Below are positions 39,534-48,589 of a stretch of DNA of 64,000 nucleotides, piece after piece. The translations under genes were made by a program, and so were the position numbers. A model generated the notes under the pieces. It saw nothing but the letters and a program-made list of their open reading frames with translations. It searched no databases and was not told where the DNA came from. Source of the stretch: Fodinicola feengrottensis (GTDB lineage: Bacteria; Actinomycetota; Actinomycetes; Mycobacteriales; HKI-0501); contig NZ_WOTO01000024.1 in assembly GCF_010993775.1 (NCBI RefSeq), positions 1-64,000 of the forward strand, given 5' to 3'. The stretch's first letter is position 1. Every line of letters begins with the position of its first letter.

Positions 39534-40526
39534 GTGCGACTAGTTGTCACCGGCGGCGCCGGATTCATTGGTTCGGAGTTCGTCCGGGCAGCTCTGACGG
39601 GTCAGTTGGAGTTCGGGTCGACGGCCGGCGACCTCGACCTGGTCGTCCTGGACGCGCTCACATATTCCGGCAACCGCGCCAATCTGGCGAATGTCGCGGA
39701 CGATCCGCGGCTGCATTTCGTGACCGGTGACATCTGCGATCCAGTGGTGGTTGCGCAAGTCATGTACGGCGCGGACGCGGTCGTGCATTTCGCCGCCGAA
39801 TCGCACGTTGACCGCTCCATCGCCGATCCGGCGGCATTCGTGCGTACGAACGCGGTCGGTACCCAGACCCTGTTGGAATCGGCCCGCCGGGCCGGCGTCG
39901 GCCGTTTCGTCCATGTCTCCACCGACGAGGTGTACGGCTCGATCGGCACCGGATCCTGGACACCGGACCAGCCGCTCGCGCCGAATTCCCCTTATGCCGC
40001 TTCGAAAGCGGCCGGCGACCTGATGGCCTTGGCGTATTTCCGGACGTACGGCATGGATGTCGTGGTGACCCGTGGCTCCAACACCTACGGCCCTTTCCAG
40101 TTCCCGGAGAAGATCATTCCGCTGTTCGTGACGAATCTCATGGACGGTGGCACAGTGCCGCTTTATGGCGATGGTGCGAATGTCCGTGACTGGCTGCATG
40201 TCACCGACCACTGTCAGGGTGTGGCCGCGGCGCTGCGACACGGTCGGGCTGGTGGCGTCTATCACCTCGGCGGCGGCGGCACCGAGCTCAGCAACCGGGA
40301 GCTGACCGGGCGGCTGCTGGAGCTGTGCGGCGCCGGCTGGGACAGCGTCCGGCACGTCGAGGACCGCAAGGGACACGACCTGCGCTACTCGCTGGACATC
40401 GCGGCCAGCCGCGCTGAGCTGGGCTACCAGCCGTCCGTCGATATCGACGCCGGGCTGGCCGCGACTGTCGACTGGTATCGCACCCACCGCGCCTGGTGGG
40501 AGCCGCTGCGCGCCACCGCGTCTTGA
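39534..40526 (+). CDS. rmlB: dTDP-glucose 4,6-dehydratase
   Basis: Intact, 330 residues from GTG 39534. Extended short-chain dehydrogenase: NAD motif 'VTGGAGFIGSEFV', 'HFAAESHVDRSI', 'HVSTDEVYGSIGTGSW' with the catalytic Thr-Asp-Glu, 'YAASKAAGDLMALAYF' with Tyr-x3-Lys, and 'RGSNTYGPFQFPEKIIPLFV'. It dehydrates dTDP-glucose to the 4-keto-6-deoxy sugar. Upstream ATGs in frame (39318) would overlap rmlA and are rejected because the family starts at 'RLVVTGGAGF'. rmlD follows after 83 bases. Confidence 0.96.
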   Translation: MRLVVTGGAGFIGSEFVRAALTGQLEFGSTAGDLDLVVLDALTYSGNRANLANVADDPRLHFVTGDICDPVVVAQVMYGADAVVHFAAESHVDRSIADPAAFVRTNAVGTQTLLESARRAGVGRFVHVSTDEVYGSIGTGSWTPDQPLAPNSPYAASKAAGDLMALAYFRTYGMDVVVTRGSNTYGPFQFPEKIIPLFVTNLMDGGTVPLYGDGANVRDWLHVTDHCQGVAAALRHGRAGGVYHLGGGGTELSNRELTGRLLELCGAGWDSVRHVEDRKGHDLRYSLDIAASRAELGYQPSVDIDAGLAATVDWYRTHRAWWEPLRATAS

Positions 40527-40609
40527 TCACTTGGACCTCAGGTGCGGCCGGACCGGCCCTGCTGGCATCCTCCGGAGTTGAGCGAAGCAGGGAAAGAAGG
40601 AGTCGCACC

Positions 40610-41480
40610 GTGACCCGATGGCTGATCGCCGGCGGCGGCGGGATGCTCGGCCGCGAGTTGGAGCAGTTGCTGGCCCAGTCGCGGCTGGATGACATCGTGG
40701 TCGCGCTACCACACGCCGACCTGGACATCACCGACCCGTCGGAGGTCGGCGCGGCCGTACGGCAGAACGTCGGACCCGGGGACGTGGTGGTCAACTCCGC
40801 CGCGTACACGAACGTCGACGCCGCCGAGGCCGACCAGGCCACCGCGTACGCGGTGAACGCCGAGGGGCCGGCGGCGCTGGCCGGCGCGTGCGGCCAGGTG
40901 GGCGCCCGGCTCGTACACATCTCCACCGACTACGTCTTCGACGGCAAGGCCACTCGGCCGTACGAAGAGGACGCCAACACCGGGCCGGTCAACGCGTACG
41001 GGGCGAGCAAGCTGGCCGGCGAACGGGCCGTACTTATGGCGTTGCCCAACGGCGGTTATGTGGTGCGTACGTGCTGGCTCTACGGCCGTTATGGGGCGAA
41101 CTTCGTGTCGACCGTGCTGGCCGCCGGCCGGGCCGGCAAGCAGCTGACGCTGCCGACGACCCAGGTCGGCCAGCCGACCTGGACCCGGCCGGTGGCCGAG
41201 CAGATCCTGGCGCTGGTCGAGTCGGACGCGATGCCCGGGCTTTACCACGGCTCAGCGTCCGGGGCGGCCAGCCGCTACGAGCAGGCCTTCGCCGCCTTCG
41301 AAGCCGCCGGACTCGACACCTCGCTGCTGACCCCCACCGTCACCCCGTCACTGCGCGCCCGCCGCCCGCCCGTCGTACACCGCGCTGGCCCACACCCGCT
41401 GGATCCGCGCCGGTCTGCCGCGCTGGCCCCAGTGGCGGACCATGCTCGACACCGCCATCCGCACCGGCACCTTCGACTGA
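40610..41480 (+). CDS. rmlD: dTDP-4-dehydrorhamnose reductase, one frameshift
   Basis: About 290 residues. Final step, reducing the epimerised keto sugar to dTDP-L-rhamnose. 'WLIAGGGGMLGRELEQLL' binds NAD(P)H; 'VVNSAAYTNVDAAEADQATA', 'HISTDYVFDGKATRPYEED' and 'YGASKLAGERAVL' with Tyr-x3-Lys are all standard. 'VVRTCWLYGRYGANFVSTV' and 'TWTRPVAEQILALV' form the substrate side. The frame changes near 41368; the corrected tail is 'ALAHTRWIRAGLPRWPQWRT' and ends 'RTGTFD'. AAGGAG precedes the GTG start. Completes the full rmlABCD set in the island. Confidence 0.94.
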
Positions 41481-41509
41481 CCTCCTCCGCTTCCTCGCGC
41501 GGAGGGAGA

Positions 41510-41985
41510 TCAGGAGCCGATCGGGCCGGCGGGGAAGAGGTCGGCGAGGTAACCGGCGAGGTCCGGGATCTCGGGTTTGAGCAGGTGGCGGACCCACGAG
41601 GAGCGCTCGTGCTCCAACGGCGGCAGCTCCCACACGCAGCCGATCCAGGGCTTCCGGACGGGTACGAAGTTCGTCGGGTCCTCGTCCGGGCAGCCCAGGA
41701 ACGGGATGCCGGCGGCCACGTTGTGGTATTCGATGACGTTGTCCCAGACCCACGAGTAGACATTGAGGTAGGCAGCGTTCGAGCTGCGGTGCAGCACGGT
41801 GAACGCGGCCGGCGGGGTCTCGTCCACGTCGGCCAGCAGCTGGGGTAGGCAAGCGTAGGCGGCCTCTTCGACGGCCGGCTCGAGGGCGACACCCTCGGCC
41901 CGTACGTGGTACCGCTTGATGATGGACCGCCCGGCGACCACGACAACGCCCGGGGGCTGGTCAGGTTCTTCTCGATGAACGACAT
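41510..41985 (-). CDS. Conserved hypothetical protein, one frameshift
   Basis: About 158 residues. From ATG 41985 it begins 'SFIEKNLTSPG', then after an extra C in a run near 41950 continues 'VVVVAGRSIIKRYHVRAEGV', 'TVLHRSSNAAYLNVYSWVWD', 'IPFLGCPDEDPTNFVPVRKP' and 'VWELPPLEHERSSWVRHLLK'. The many aromatic and Asn/Asp residues suggest a soluble globular protein; there is no signal peptide or helix long enough to cross the membrane. I do not recognise the family. It converges on rmlD with 29 bases between the stops, a stretch that contains a CTCCGC / GCGGAG hairpin. Confidence 0.6.
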
Positions 41986-42047
41986 GGCCGAAAGGTAGCC
42001 GCGTACGCCTGACATCTTCTGTCAGTCGGCCCCGCGCGTACCTGATG

Positions 42048-42076
42048 GGGACATCTCCCAGAGGGTCGTCTAGACT
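42048..42076 (+). promoter_or_regulatory. Predicted promoter of the rplY-pth operon, with a 230-base leader
   Basis: A -35-like GGGACA (42048-42053), 17-base spacer and -10 TAGACT (42071-42076). The transcript would have a leader of about 227 bases before rplY (42310), long for an actinomycete. The leader contains several GC-rich inverted stretches and no gene; a structured leader controlling L25 is possible but unproven. Confidence 0.4.
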
Positions 42077-42309
42077 TGCGAGGTTGCCCGGCGAGGGACG
42101 CCCAATGACGGCTCCGTTATCGACGCGCAGGTGAGCTGCTGCGTTGTCACTGATGCGGCGGTCGGCGTTGGCGTACCGAGGATGGACGACAGCTGACCGG
42201 GTGGGTGACGGACGTGGCTGACCCCGTCGGTGCCTCCCAGTCCACTACCAGACCAGCAGTGCAGGCGCGCCCGAGCGCCGCATACCGCAGCTTGTAAGGA
42301 GCATCAGTC

Positions 42310-42915
42310 GTGTCCGAGGTCCTCATCACCGCCGAGCCGCGCACCGAGTTCGGGAAGGGCGGCGCCCGCCGCACCCGCCGCGCGGGCAAGATCCCGGCCG
42401 TGCTGTACGGCCACGGCACCGCTCCCCGGCACGTGGCGCTGCCGGCCCGCGAGTTTCACCATGGTCATGCGCGGCGCGGGGGGTGTGAACCCCTGCTGAC
42501 CGTCGAGATCGACGGCACGAAGGAGCTGGCGCTGCCCAAGGCCATCCAGCGTGACCCGATCAAGGGCACCTTCGAGCACGTCGACCTGCTGCTGGTCCGC
42601 AGCGGCGAGAAGGTCACCGTCGACATCCCGATCAGCATCGTCGGCGACCCGTTCCCCGGCGGCATGATCAACCAGGAGCTCGACCGGCTGACCGTGGAGG
42701 CCGAGGCGACCCACCTGCCCGACGGCGTCGAGGTGTCGGTCGAGGGCTTCGAGGTCGGCAGCACCATCACCGCCGGGCAGATCACGCTGCCCACCGGCAC
42801 CACGCTGTCGATCGACCCGGAGGCGTACGTCGTCGGCATCGTCGCCGCGCAGGAGACCTCCACCGAGCCCACCGCGGAGGCGACCGCTGACGCCGGTTCC
42901 GGGGACGACGCCTGA
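42310..42915 (+). CDS. rplY: 50S ribosomal protein L25 (CTC family), with a compensated out-of-frame patch
   Basis: 201 residues, the long CTC form of L25 that binds 5S rRNA. The N-terminal 'LITAEPRTEFGKGGARRTRR' plus 'AGKIPAVLYGHGTAPRHVAL' is the RNA-binding domain; the C-terminal beta domain has 'HVDLLLVRSGEKVTVDIPIS' and 'EVSVEGFEVGSTITAGQITL'; the tail is acidic. Residues about 51-61 ('FHHGHARRGGCE') do not fit the family. Reading that stretch in the next frame gives 'MVMRGAGGVNP', the expected sequence, so one extra and one missing base near 42450 and 42495 cancel out. GTG/TTG choice is not an issue: 'GTGTCCGAGG' at 42310 follows AAGGAG. Confidence 0.95.
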   Translation: MSEVLITAEPRTEFGKGGARRTRRAGKIPAVLYGHGTAPRHVALPAREFHHGHARRGGCEPLLTVEIDGTKELALPKAIQRDPIKGTFEHVDLLLVRSGEKVTVDIPISIVGDPFPGGMINQELDRLTVEAEATHLPDGVEVSVEGFEVGSTITAGQITLPTGTTLSIDPEAYVVGIVAAQETSTEPTAEATADAGSGDDA

Positions 42916-43513
42916 CCGGCGCCGGCTCGCCTGACGGCGCCGCACTGATCGTCGGCTCGGGAACCCCGGGCCCGAGTACGCCGGCAACCGGCACAACGTC
43001 GGCGCCATGGTGCTGGACGTGCTGTCCGCCCGAGTGGGCGGCAAGTTCAAGGTGGCCCGCAAGGGTCGTGCTCACGTAGTAGAAGGCCGGCTGGGCCCGT
43101 TGCCCGGCCGGCGAGTGGTGTTGGCCAAGCCGCTGTCGTACATGAACGTCTCCGGCGGTCCGGTCGCCGCGCTCCGCCAGTTCTATCGCGTGGAGCCGGC
43201 CGCGATCGTGGTCGTCCACGACGAACTCGACCTGCCCTTTGGCGTCGTACGCCTCAAACAGGGCGGCGGCGAAGGTGGCCACAACGGCCTGCGCTCCATC
43301 AGCCAGTCGATCGGGACGAAGGACTACGTCCGCGTCCGCGTCGGCATCGGCCGCCCACCCGGCCGCCAGGACCCGGCCGACTTCGTACTCCGCGACTTCT
43401 CGTCGACCGAGCGCAAGGAACTCGACCTCCTCACCGACCTCGCCGCCGACGCCACCGAGGCGATCATCACCGAGGGACTGCTCGCCGCCCAGAATTCCTT
43501 CCACGCCTCCTGA
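42912..43513 (+). CDS. pth: Peptidyl-tRNA hydrolase, one frameshift
   Basis: About 200 residues. Recycles peptidyl-tRNA released from stalled ribosomes. The N-terminal 'ALIVG' must be joined across a missing C at about 42957 to '[20 protein letters not shown]', the substrate-binding motif with the catalytic histidine. Further blocks are '[20 protein letters not shown]', '[20 protein letters not shown]', '[12 protein letters not shown]' and '[20 protein letters not shown]'. The true start is not clear: the only start-like codon upstream is CTG 42912, overlapping the rplY stop as CTGA, and an error there may hide a GTG. Co-transcribed with rplY. Confidence 0.93.
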
Positions 43514-43525
43514 CACTTTTCACCC

Positions 43526-43995
43526 GGTGCGGCTCGAAACTGTCGTAGGTGTCTGTTTTTCTTTCCCCCTCCCTTTGAACGGGGGGGGGGGGGTGGGTCG
43601 AGAGGTGGACCTTAATTTTTAGTTGAATATTGGTCCTCGAACCCCCCCCCCCCACCCGTCACTGGGGGGGGTGATTTTTGGGGGTGGGTACGACAGTTTT
43701 GGGCCGCACCCTGTGTAGAGCTGCACAATCGGATTCCGATTGTGCAGTGGGGTGGTTCAGGACCCGTGTGGGTGCGGCTTTTGGCTGTGGGTGAGCGGGT
43801 ACTGGGTGGGGGACATAGGTGGCGGCGTTATTTGCGGAATCCGGTTACTGGCGGTGAAAGTTGATCCCACCAGTCCCAATAAGAACAGCGGAATGTGCCT
43901 GACTGGATTCTGGTCCACATCTTGGGATTGGCGTCCCGTACCCTGGACCGCCGGTTACCCCTTGCGACTCAAGTGATTCCTGCGCACTCAAGCGC
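43526..43995. repeat. MITE-like inverted-repeat element plus conserved flank, copy 1
   Basis: The core (43526-43710) has inverted ends: GGTGCGGC then AAACTGTCGTA at the left, and the complement of GGTGCGGC-CCAAAACTGTCGTACCC at the right. Between them are paired runs of G (about 43578-43591) and C (about 43644-43656) around AATTTTTAGTTGAA. Next come a 12-bp palindrome CTGCACAATCGG with a 3-base centre (43721-43747) and a block with AGTCCCAATAAGAACAGCGG (about 43881-43900). All of these recur in the same order at 56483-57070. No protein is encoded. It lies between pth and the YunG-like gene. Confidence 0.8.
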
Positions 43996-44000
43996 GGGGG

Positions 44001-44396
44001 CTAGGCGGGGTCAGTCAAGGCGGCCTCGGTCAGCTTGGTCAGCACTCGGTCGCGCAATGTCTCGTACTGCTCTCGGCAGCGTCGGGGCGGTCCGTCGGGG
44101 CGTACGACGGCATGGCCGGCGCTCACGTGTTCGTCCGGTCGGAACTGCTCGCGGGTGAGGTCGACTTCCATTCTGCCGCCGAACCGGTTCCAGTAGTGGT
44201 AGCCGACCTTCGCGCTCTCGACCAGCACCTCGCCGAGCATCAGGTCGCCGCCGAAGAAATCGTGCAGCACCAGGGCCGTCACGCCGCATTGACCCCTGGA
44301 CGGGTTCTCCGGATGCCAGTCGGCGAGATCGGCGGGATCGCAGGTGTCGGCGCCCCAACTCGCCCGGACCAGACTTTCGAACTGGGCGAGGGTCAT
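44001..44396 (-). CDS. YunG-like conserved protein
   Basis: Intact 131 residues. 'QFESLVRASWGADTCDPADL', 'WHPENPSRGQCGVTALVLHD', 'FFGGDLMLGEVL', 'GYHYWNRFGGRMEVDLTREQ' and 'FRPDE' match the pattern I associate with the Bacillus YunG family: an N-P-S-x-G-Q-C segment and an H-Y-W-N-R segment, which together suggest a Cys/His papain-like site. Biochemical role unknown. No signal peptide. It converges on nothing: its 3' end abuts the repeat copy at 43526-43995, and it is divergent from the second sugar transferase. Confidence 0.65.
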   Translation of the reverse strand: MTLAQFESLVRASWGADTCDPADLADWHPENPSRGQCGVTALVLHDFFGGDLMLGEVLVESAKVGYHYWNRFGGRMEVDLTREQFRPDEHVSAGHAVVRPDGPPRRCREQYETLRDRVLTKLTEAALTDPA

Positions 44397-44606
44397 CGCC
44401 CGCAGTCTGCCAGCGAGGTCTGACGATTTGCGTGGTCACCAACCGCGGATTGTGCAGTGCGCACAGGTCTGGACGTCCCAGGTCTGTCCTACATGGACAC
44501 TCGAGCCGCGAAACACCTGCCTACAAGCGATACCAGCGTTCGACAGCTGTACTATGCCGCTCTATCACGGTATTGGCTGATATTTCGGACATTGGAGGGC
44601 GGTCAG

Positions 44607-46161
44607 GTGTCGATCGTTGACTACGCCGACTCAGCGTCGGAGGACGTCGACGGTCGGCCGATGGCCGCGCCACCCAAGGACGATCTGCGGATCATCTTTC
44701 CCGACCAGCCGGAGAAGAAGGCCACCTGGCCCGCGCCGGGGAACTGGGCGCGCCGGTACGTGCACCGGTTGGTCGTGCTCGACGCCAGCGTCGGGCTGCT
44801 GGCCGGTGGGGTCGCTTTCGCCGTACGGTTCGGAAAATTCCGCGACTTCACGGTGCCGTATTTGATCTTCTCGGCCGCCCTGCCGCTGCTGTGGCTGGCC
44901 GCGCTCGCCCTCGGTCGGGCGTACGAACAGCGGTTCCTCTTCGACGGCAACGACGACGTACCGCAGGGTGCTCAACGCCGTCACCGGCCTCACCGCGACG
45001 CTCGCGTTGTTCTCGTACGCCACTGGGACGGAGGTGGCTCGCGGGTACGTTTTGATAGCGCTGCCATTGCTCACCGCCGCTGACATCACCGCCCGCTACG
45101 CGATGCGGCTGTGGCTGGTCCGCAGCCGGGCCCGCGGCCAGAGCATGCGCAAGGTCGTGGTCGTCGGGTACGAGCGCGCGGTGCTGGACCTGTGTCGGGA
45201 ACTGCGCCGCAACTTCCACCACGGCTTGTCGGTGGTCGGCGCGTGCGTGCCGTTCGCGCCGGTCACCGGGCCGGCCGACACACCACCCGGCTGCTCGACC
45301 AGGGCCGGGTCGCGGTGCTGGGCAGCTTCGACGATGTCGAGACCGCGGTACGCCGGACCGGTGCCGACATCGTCGCGGTGCTGGCGTGCCCGGAGATGGA
45401 CGCGCCGGCGATGCGGCGGCTGTCCTGGCGACTGGAACGCACCGGCACCGACCTGATGGTGGCCGGCGCGCGCTGCTCGACGTGGCCGGCCCCCGTACGA
45501 CCATCCGGCCGGTCGACGGGCTGCCGATGATGCACCTCGAGCACGCCGAGCTCTCCGGGGTGCGAAGGCTGGTCAAGGGCATCTTCGACCGGGTACTGGC
45601 GGCCGCCGGGCTGGTCGTGCTGGCGCCGGCGCTGTTGCTGATCGGGGCCGCCATCCGGCTCACCAGCCCGGGGCCGATGCTGTTTCGGCAGGTCCGGGTC
45701 GGCCACAACGGCACCGAGTTCGTGGTGCTGAAGCTGCGGACCATGGTCGCCGACGCGGAGCAGCAGTTGGCGGACCTGCGGGATCGTACGGACACCGACG
45801 GCGCGATGTTCAAGATGCGGCTGGACCCCCGGGTGACCCCGGTCGGCCGGTTCCTTCGCCGGTTCTCCATCGACGAGTTGCCGCAGCTGGTGAACGTTCT
45901 GCGCGGCGAGATGTCGCTGGTCGGCCCGCGGCCGCTGCCGGCTCGCGAGATGGGCCACCGCTACGAGGAGTTCCGCCGCCGGATGGTCGTTAAACCCGGC
46001 ATCACCGGCTTGTGGCAGGTCGGCGGCCGGTCCGACCTGTCGTGGGAGGACGCCGTACGGCTCGACCTGCGGTACGTGGAGAACTGGTCCCTCAGCCTCG
46101 ACCTGGTGATCCTGCTGCGTACGGTCACCGCGCGGTCATCCGGCACGCCGGCGCGTACTGA
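44607..46161 (+). CDS. Second polyprenyl glycosylphosphotransferase (initiating sugar transferase), four frameshifts
   Basis: About 518 residues, colinear with the gene at 13967. Membrane helices 'YVHRLVVLDASVGLLAGGVA', 'YLIFSAALPLLWLAALALGR' and 'GYVLIALPLLTAADITARYA', a Rossmann-like segment 'SMRKVVVVGYERAVLDLCRE', then the catalytic domain: 'RQVRVGHNGTEFVVLKLRTM', 'RFSIDELPQLVNV', 'MSLVGPRPLPA', 'KPGITGLWQVGGR'. Frames change near 44958, 45280, 45470 and 46130; corrected end 'AVIRHAGAY'. GTG 44607 has GGAGG 9-13 bases upstream. Having two such enzymes suggests two polymers, or two choices of first sugar. Confidence 0.9.
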
Positions 46162-46227
46162 CGGGCTCATGAGCGAACGTCCGAATAGCGGAAAATGCCT
46201 GTTGATCATGTGTTTCACTAGATAGGT

Positions 46228-46614
46228 ATGACTGACAACCAGGTGTTGCCCGAGCCAACAGACCTCGTCGCCGCGTTCGTGACCGCTTTCAACAGCGGTT
46301 CAGCGGAGGCCGTGGACGAGTTGTACGAGGACGCGGCCGTCCTCGTGCCAGCACCTGGTCAGCCGATGTCCGGCCCGGCCCGATCGGCCGCCAATCGGCA
46401 CCTGCTGGACTTCGGCCTTCCCATGGAGGTCGCCGTGCAGCATGTCTATGTCGTCGGCGATCTCGCGTTGCTGCTGGTGGACTGGTCCATCGACGGCACC
46501 ACCACGGCGGGCATCGAGATCCACCTGAAAGCCACCGCGACCGATGTGGCCCGGCGTGGCGCCGACGGGATGTGGCGCTATGTGATCGACAACCCCTTCG
46601 GCGTCGGCCGGTAG
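46228..46614 (+). CDS. SnoaL/DUF4440-like NTF2-fold protein
   Basis: Intact 128 residues. The N-terminal helix 'PTDLVAAFVTAFNSGSAEAV' followed by 'DELYEDAAVLVPAPGQPMSG' is the usual start of NTF2-like small proteins, and the strands 'VAVQHVYVVGDLALLLVDWS', 'IEIHLKATATDVARRGADG' and 'MWRYVIDNPFG' fit the cone fold. Family members include isomerases, dehydratases and binding proteins; the pocket residues do not point to one. No signal peptide. It stands 66 bases after the sugar transferase and 89 before the lipoprotein gene, same direction, so it may be part of either transcript. Confidence 0.7.
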   Translation: MTDNQVLPEPTDLVAAFVTAFNSGSAEAVDELYEDAAVLVPAPGQPMSGPARSAANRHLLDFGLPMEVAVQHVYVVGDLALLLVDWSIDGTTTAGIEIHLKATATDVARRGADGMWRYVIDNPFGVGR

Positions 46615-46703
46615 CCGCCGGCCGATGGGGCCGTACCGGCTTGCCTGCTCGACTGCCTCTTCGGACGCAGAGATCCTGGGCAGGGTCGGACAATCCCCCA
46701 GTC

Positions 46704-48389
46704 ATGACAAGAAAAGCCATCGTCAGTTGGTTGGCCGCCGTGGTCGGGCTGGTGCTGCTCGGGAGTGGCTGCACCACCGCTGGCGGATCCGCCAGCGGAT
46801 CTGCCGCCGCGACGGGGCACCGCGGCGGCATTCTGCATTTGTTGATGGCGAGCGACTTGGAACACCTCGACCCGGCCCGAGCCAACACCGAAACCCAGCT
46901 GCAGCTGCAGACGCTTTACAGCCCCACGCTCACTTCGTACGTCAACGCCGCCGGGACCGCGGGCACGGCGATCGGGCCGGATGCGGCGACCGGCACCGGC
47001 CGGTCGAACGCCGACAGGACCAAGTGGAGTTTCACCGTCCGGCCGAACCTGCGGTGGCAGGACGGCAAACCGGTCACCTGCGAGGACTTCCGGTACGGCG
47101 TCAACAGATCGTTCTCCGACCTGTTGACCGACGGACCCAGCTATCAGAAGGCACTCCTGAAAGGCGGTCAGACGTACCGCGGGATTTACCTTGATCCGCA
47201 CGGAATCCCGTCCGTCACCTGCGTCGGTGACACGATCACCTACGAGCTGGCCCAGCCGCTTGCCGATTTCCCGTACGCGGTGACGATGAGCAGTTTTCGC
47301 CGCCGTACGCCAGGACCGCGACGCCAGGACCGGCTATGACGCGATGCCTTTTTCTTACGGGCCGTACGAATTCGCCAGTCATGTTCGAGACAAGAGTATC
47401 CGGATGGTACGTAACCCGCACTGGGACCAGAGCGCCGATCACATTCGTCTCAACCTTCCTGACGAGCTGGATTTCGAGCTCAGCGTGGAAGGATCCGTGA
47501 TCACCGACCGGCTGGTCCGTGGCCAGGGCACCGACCAGCAGGCGGTCTCGTTCGGCAGCAGCGCGATCGCACCCGAACAAGCCGCACAGATCCTCGCGAG
47601 TCCCGCGCTCAAACAGCGTACGATCACCGGGTTTTTGGCGGGTCGACGACGTTTATCGCTATCAACACGAAGAAAGTCCCGGACCTCGCCTGCCGGCGAG
47701 CGTACGTCTATGCGATGAACAAGAAAACCTACCTCACGGTCCAGGGCGGGCCGACTTTTGGCGACTACGCCACCACAATCGCGGCGCCGACAGTCAAGGC
47801 GTACCGCAAAATCGACCCGTACGGGTTGGCTGGAAAACCGGAAGGCGATCCGGCGAAAGCGCGAGAACTCCTCGCGCAGTCACGCAACTGCCCGCAGGAC
47901 ATCAAGCTCGACTATTCGCAGTCTGCCACCGGCGACCGGATCGCCGCCGCCATCGCGGACGCGTTCGCTCGCGTGGGCCTCGCCGTGCATCCCAATCCGT
48001 TGCCGCGCAAGTCGTTTCACACCATCGTTGGGCGCCCCGCCGCGCAAAACGAACTCCTGCTGACCAGTTGGATCGCGGACTGGCCGTCCGGCGAGGCGAT
48101 CTTCCCGCCGCAGTTCAGCGGCGACCGCATCCGGCCCGACGGCAACGTCAACTTCTCCCAACTGAACGACCCGAAAATCAACCAGGCGATCAAGGCCGCC
48201 GAAGCCGTCCCCGACACCGACAGCGCGCAGGCAAGCTGGGCAACCGTCGACCAGCTGATCCAGGAAGACGCCGCGGCGATCCCCATCCGCTACAACAAGC
48301 AGGTCCTGATTGTCGGCCCGAGGGTCACCGGCGCGCGAATCAGCTCCCAGTATCTCGACGTGAGCCTGCAAAACGTGGGTGTCGAGTAG
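46704..48389 (+). CDS. ABC transporter substrate-binding lipoprotein, family 5 (oligopeptide/nickel type), two frameshifts
   Basis: About 561 residues. Lipobox 'LVLLGSGC' near residue 24 marks a lipoprotein. 'GGILHLLMASDLEHLDPAR' opens the SBP_bac_5 domain, 'TKWSFTVRPNLRWQDGKPVT' carries the diagnostic strand, and 'MPFSYGPYEF', 'RRAYVYAMNKKTYL' and 'LDYSQSATGDRIAAAIADAF' continue it. It captures oligopeptides, sugars or metal chelates outside the membrane for an importer. No permease or ATPase genes adjoin it. Frames change near 47300 and 47640. Confidence 0.87.
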
Positions 48390-48419
48390 CGCCCGTACGA
48401 GGACCAACTGCGCTCGAAT

Positions 48420-48455
48420 GTAACGATAAGGCGAGGCTTTGTCCCGTTTCGTTAC
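48420..48455. promoter_or_regulatory. Inverted repeat GTAACGA-N22-TCGTTAC upstream of the sulfate operon
   Basis: Seven-base arms at 48420-48426 and 48449-48455, in the 200-base gap between the binding-protein stop and cysQ. It could be a regulator site for the cys operon or a weak terminator for the upstream gene; arms this short are compatible with chance. Confidence 0.3.
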
Positions 48456-48589
48456 CTTCGCGGGTGGCGTAGAGGTATCCGTACCAAGGCCCATCCGGGC
48501 CGGGTGGGGAAGGTATTCGGGGTGGGCGCGTTGTGACGTACGTGACCCCGGCGACCGGGGTGGCCGGTGAAGGGGAAGATAGACAACCG

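Noticed and set aside
11198-43513. Reading glmU, prs and pth as pseudogenes
   Set aside because: All catalytic motifs survive on both sides of a single shift, the enzymes are essential, and no other copies are in the window; sequence error explains it better.
43575-43660. Long G and C runs as a phase-variation switch
   Set aside because: They lie in the arms of a non-coding repeat, control no evident reading frame, and the run lengths are unreliable in this sequence.
48420-48455. Strong terminator after the family 5 binding protein
   Set aside because: The arms are only 7 bases with a 22-base loop and no T tract, so it is kept only as a low-confidence inverted repeat.
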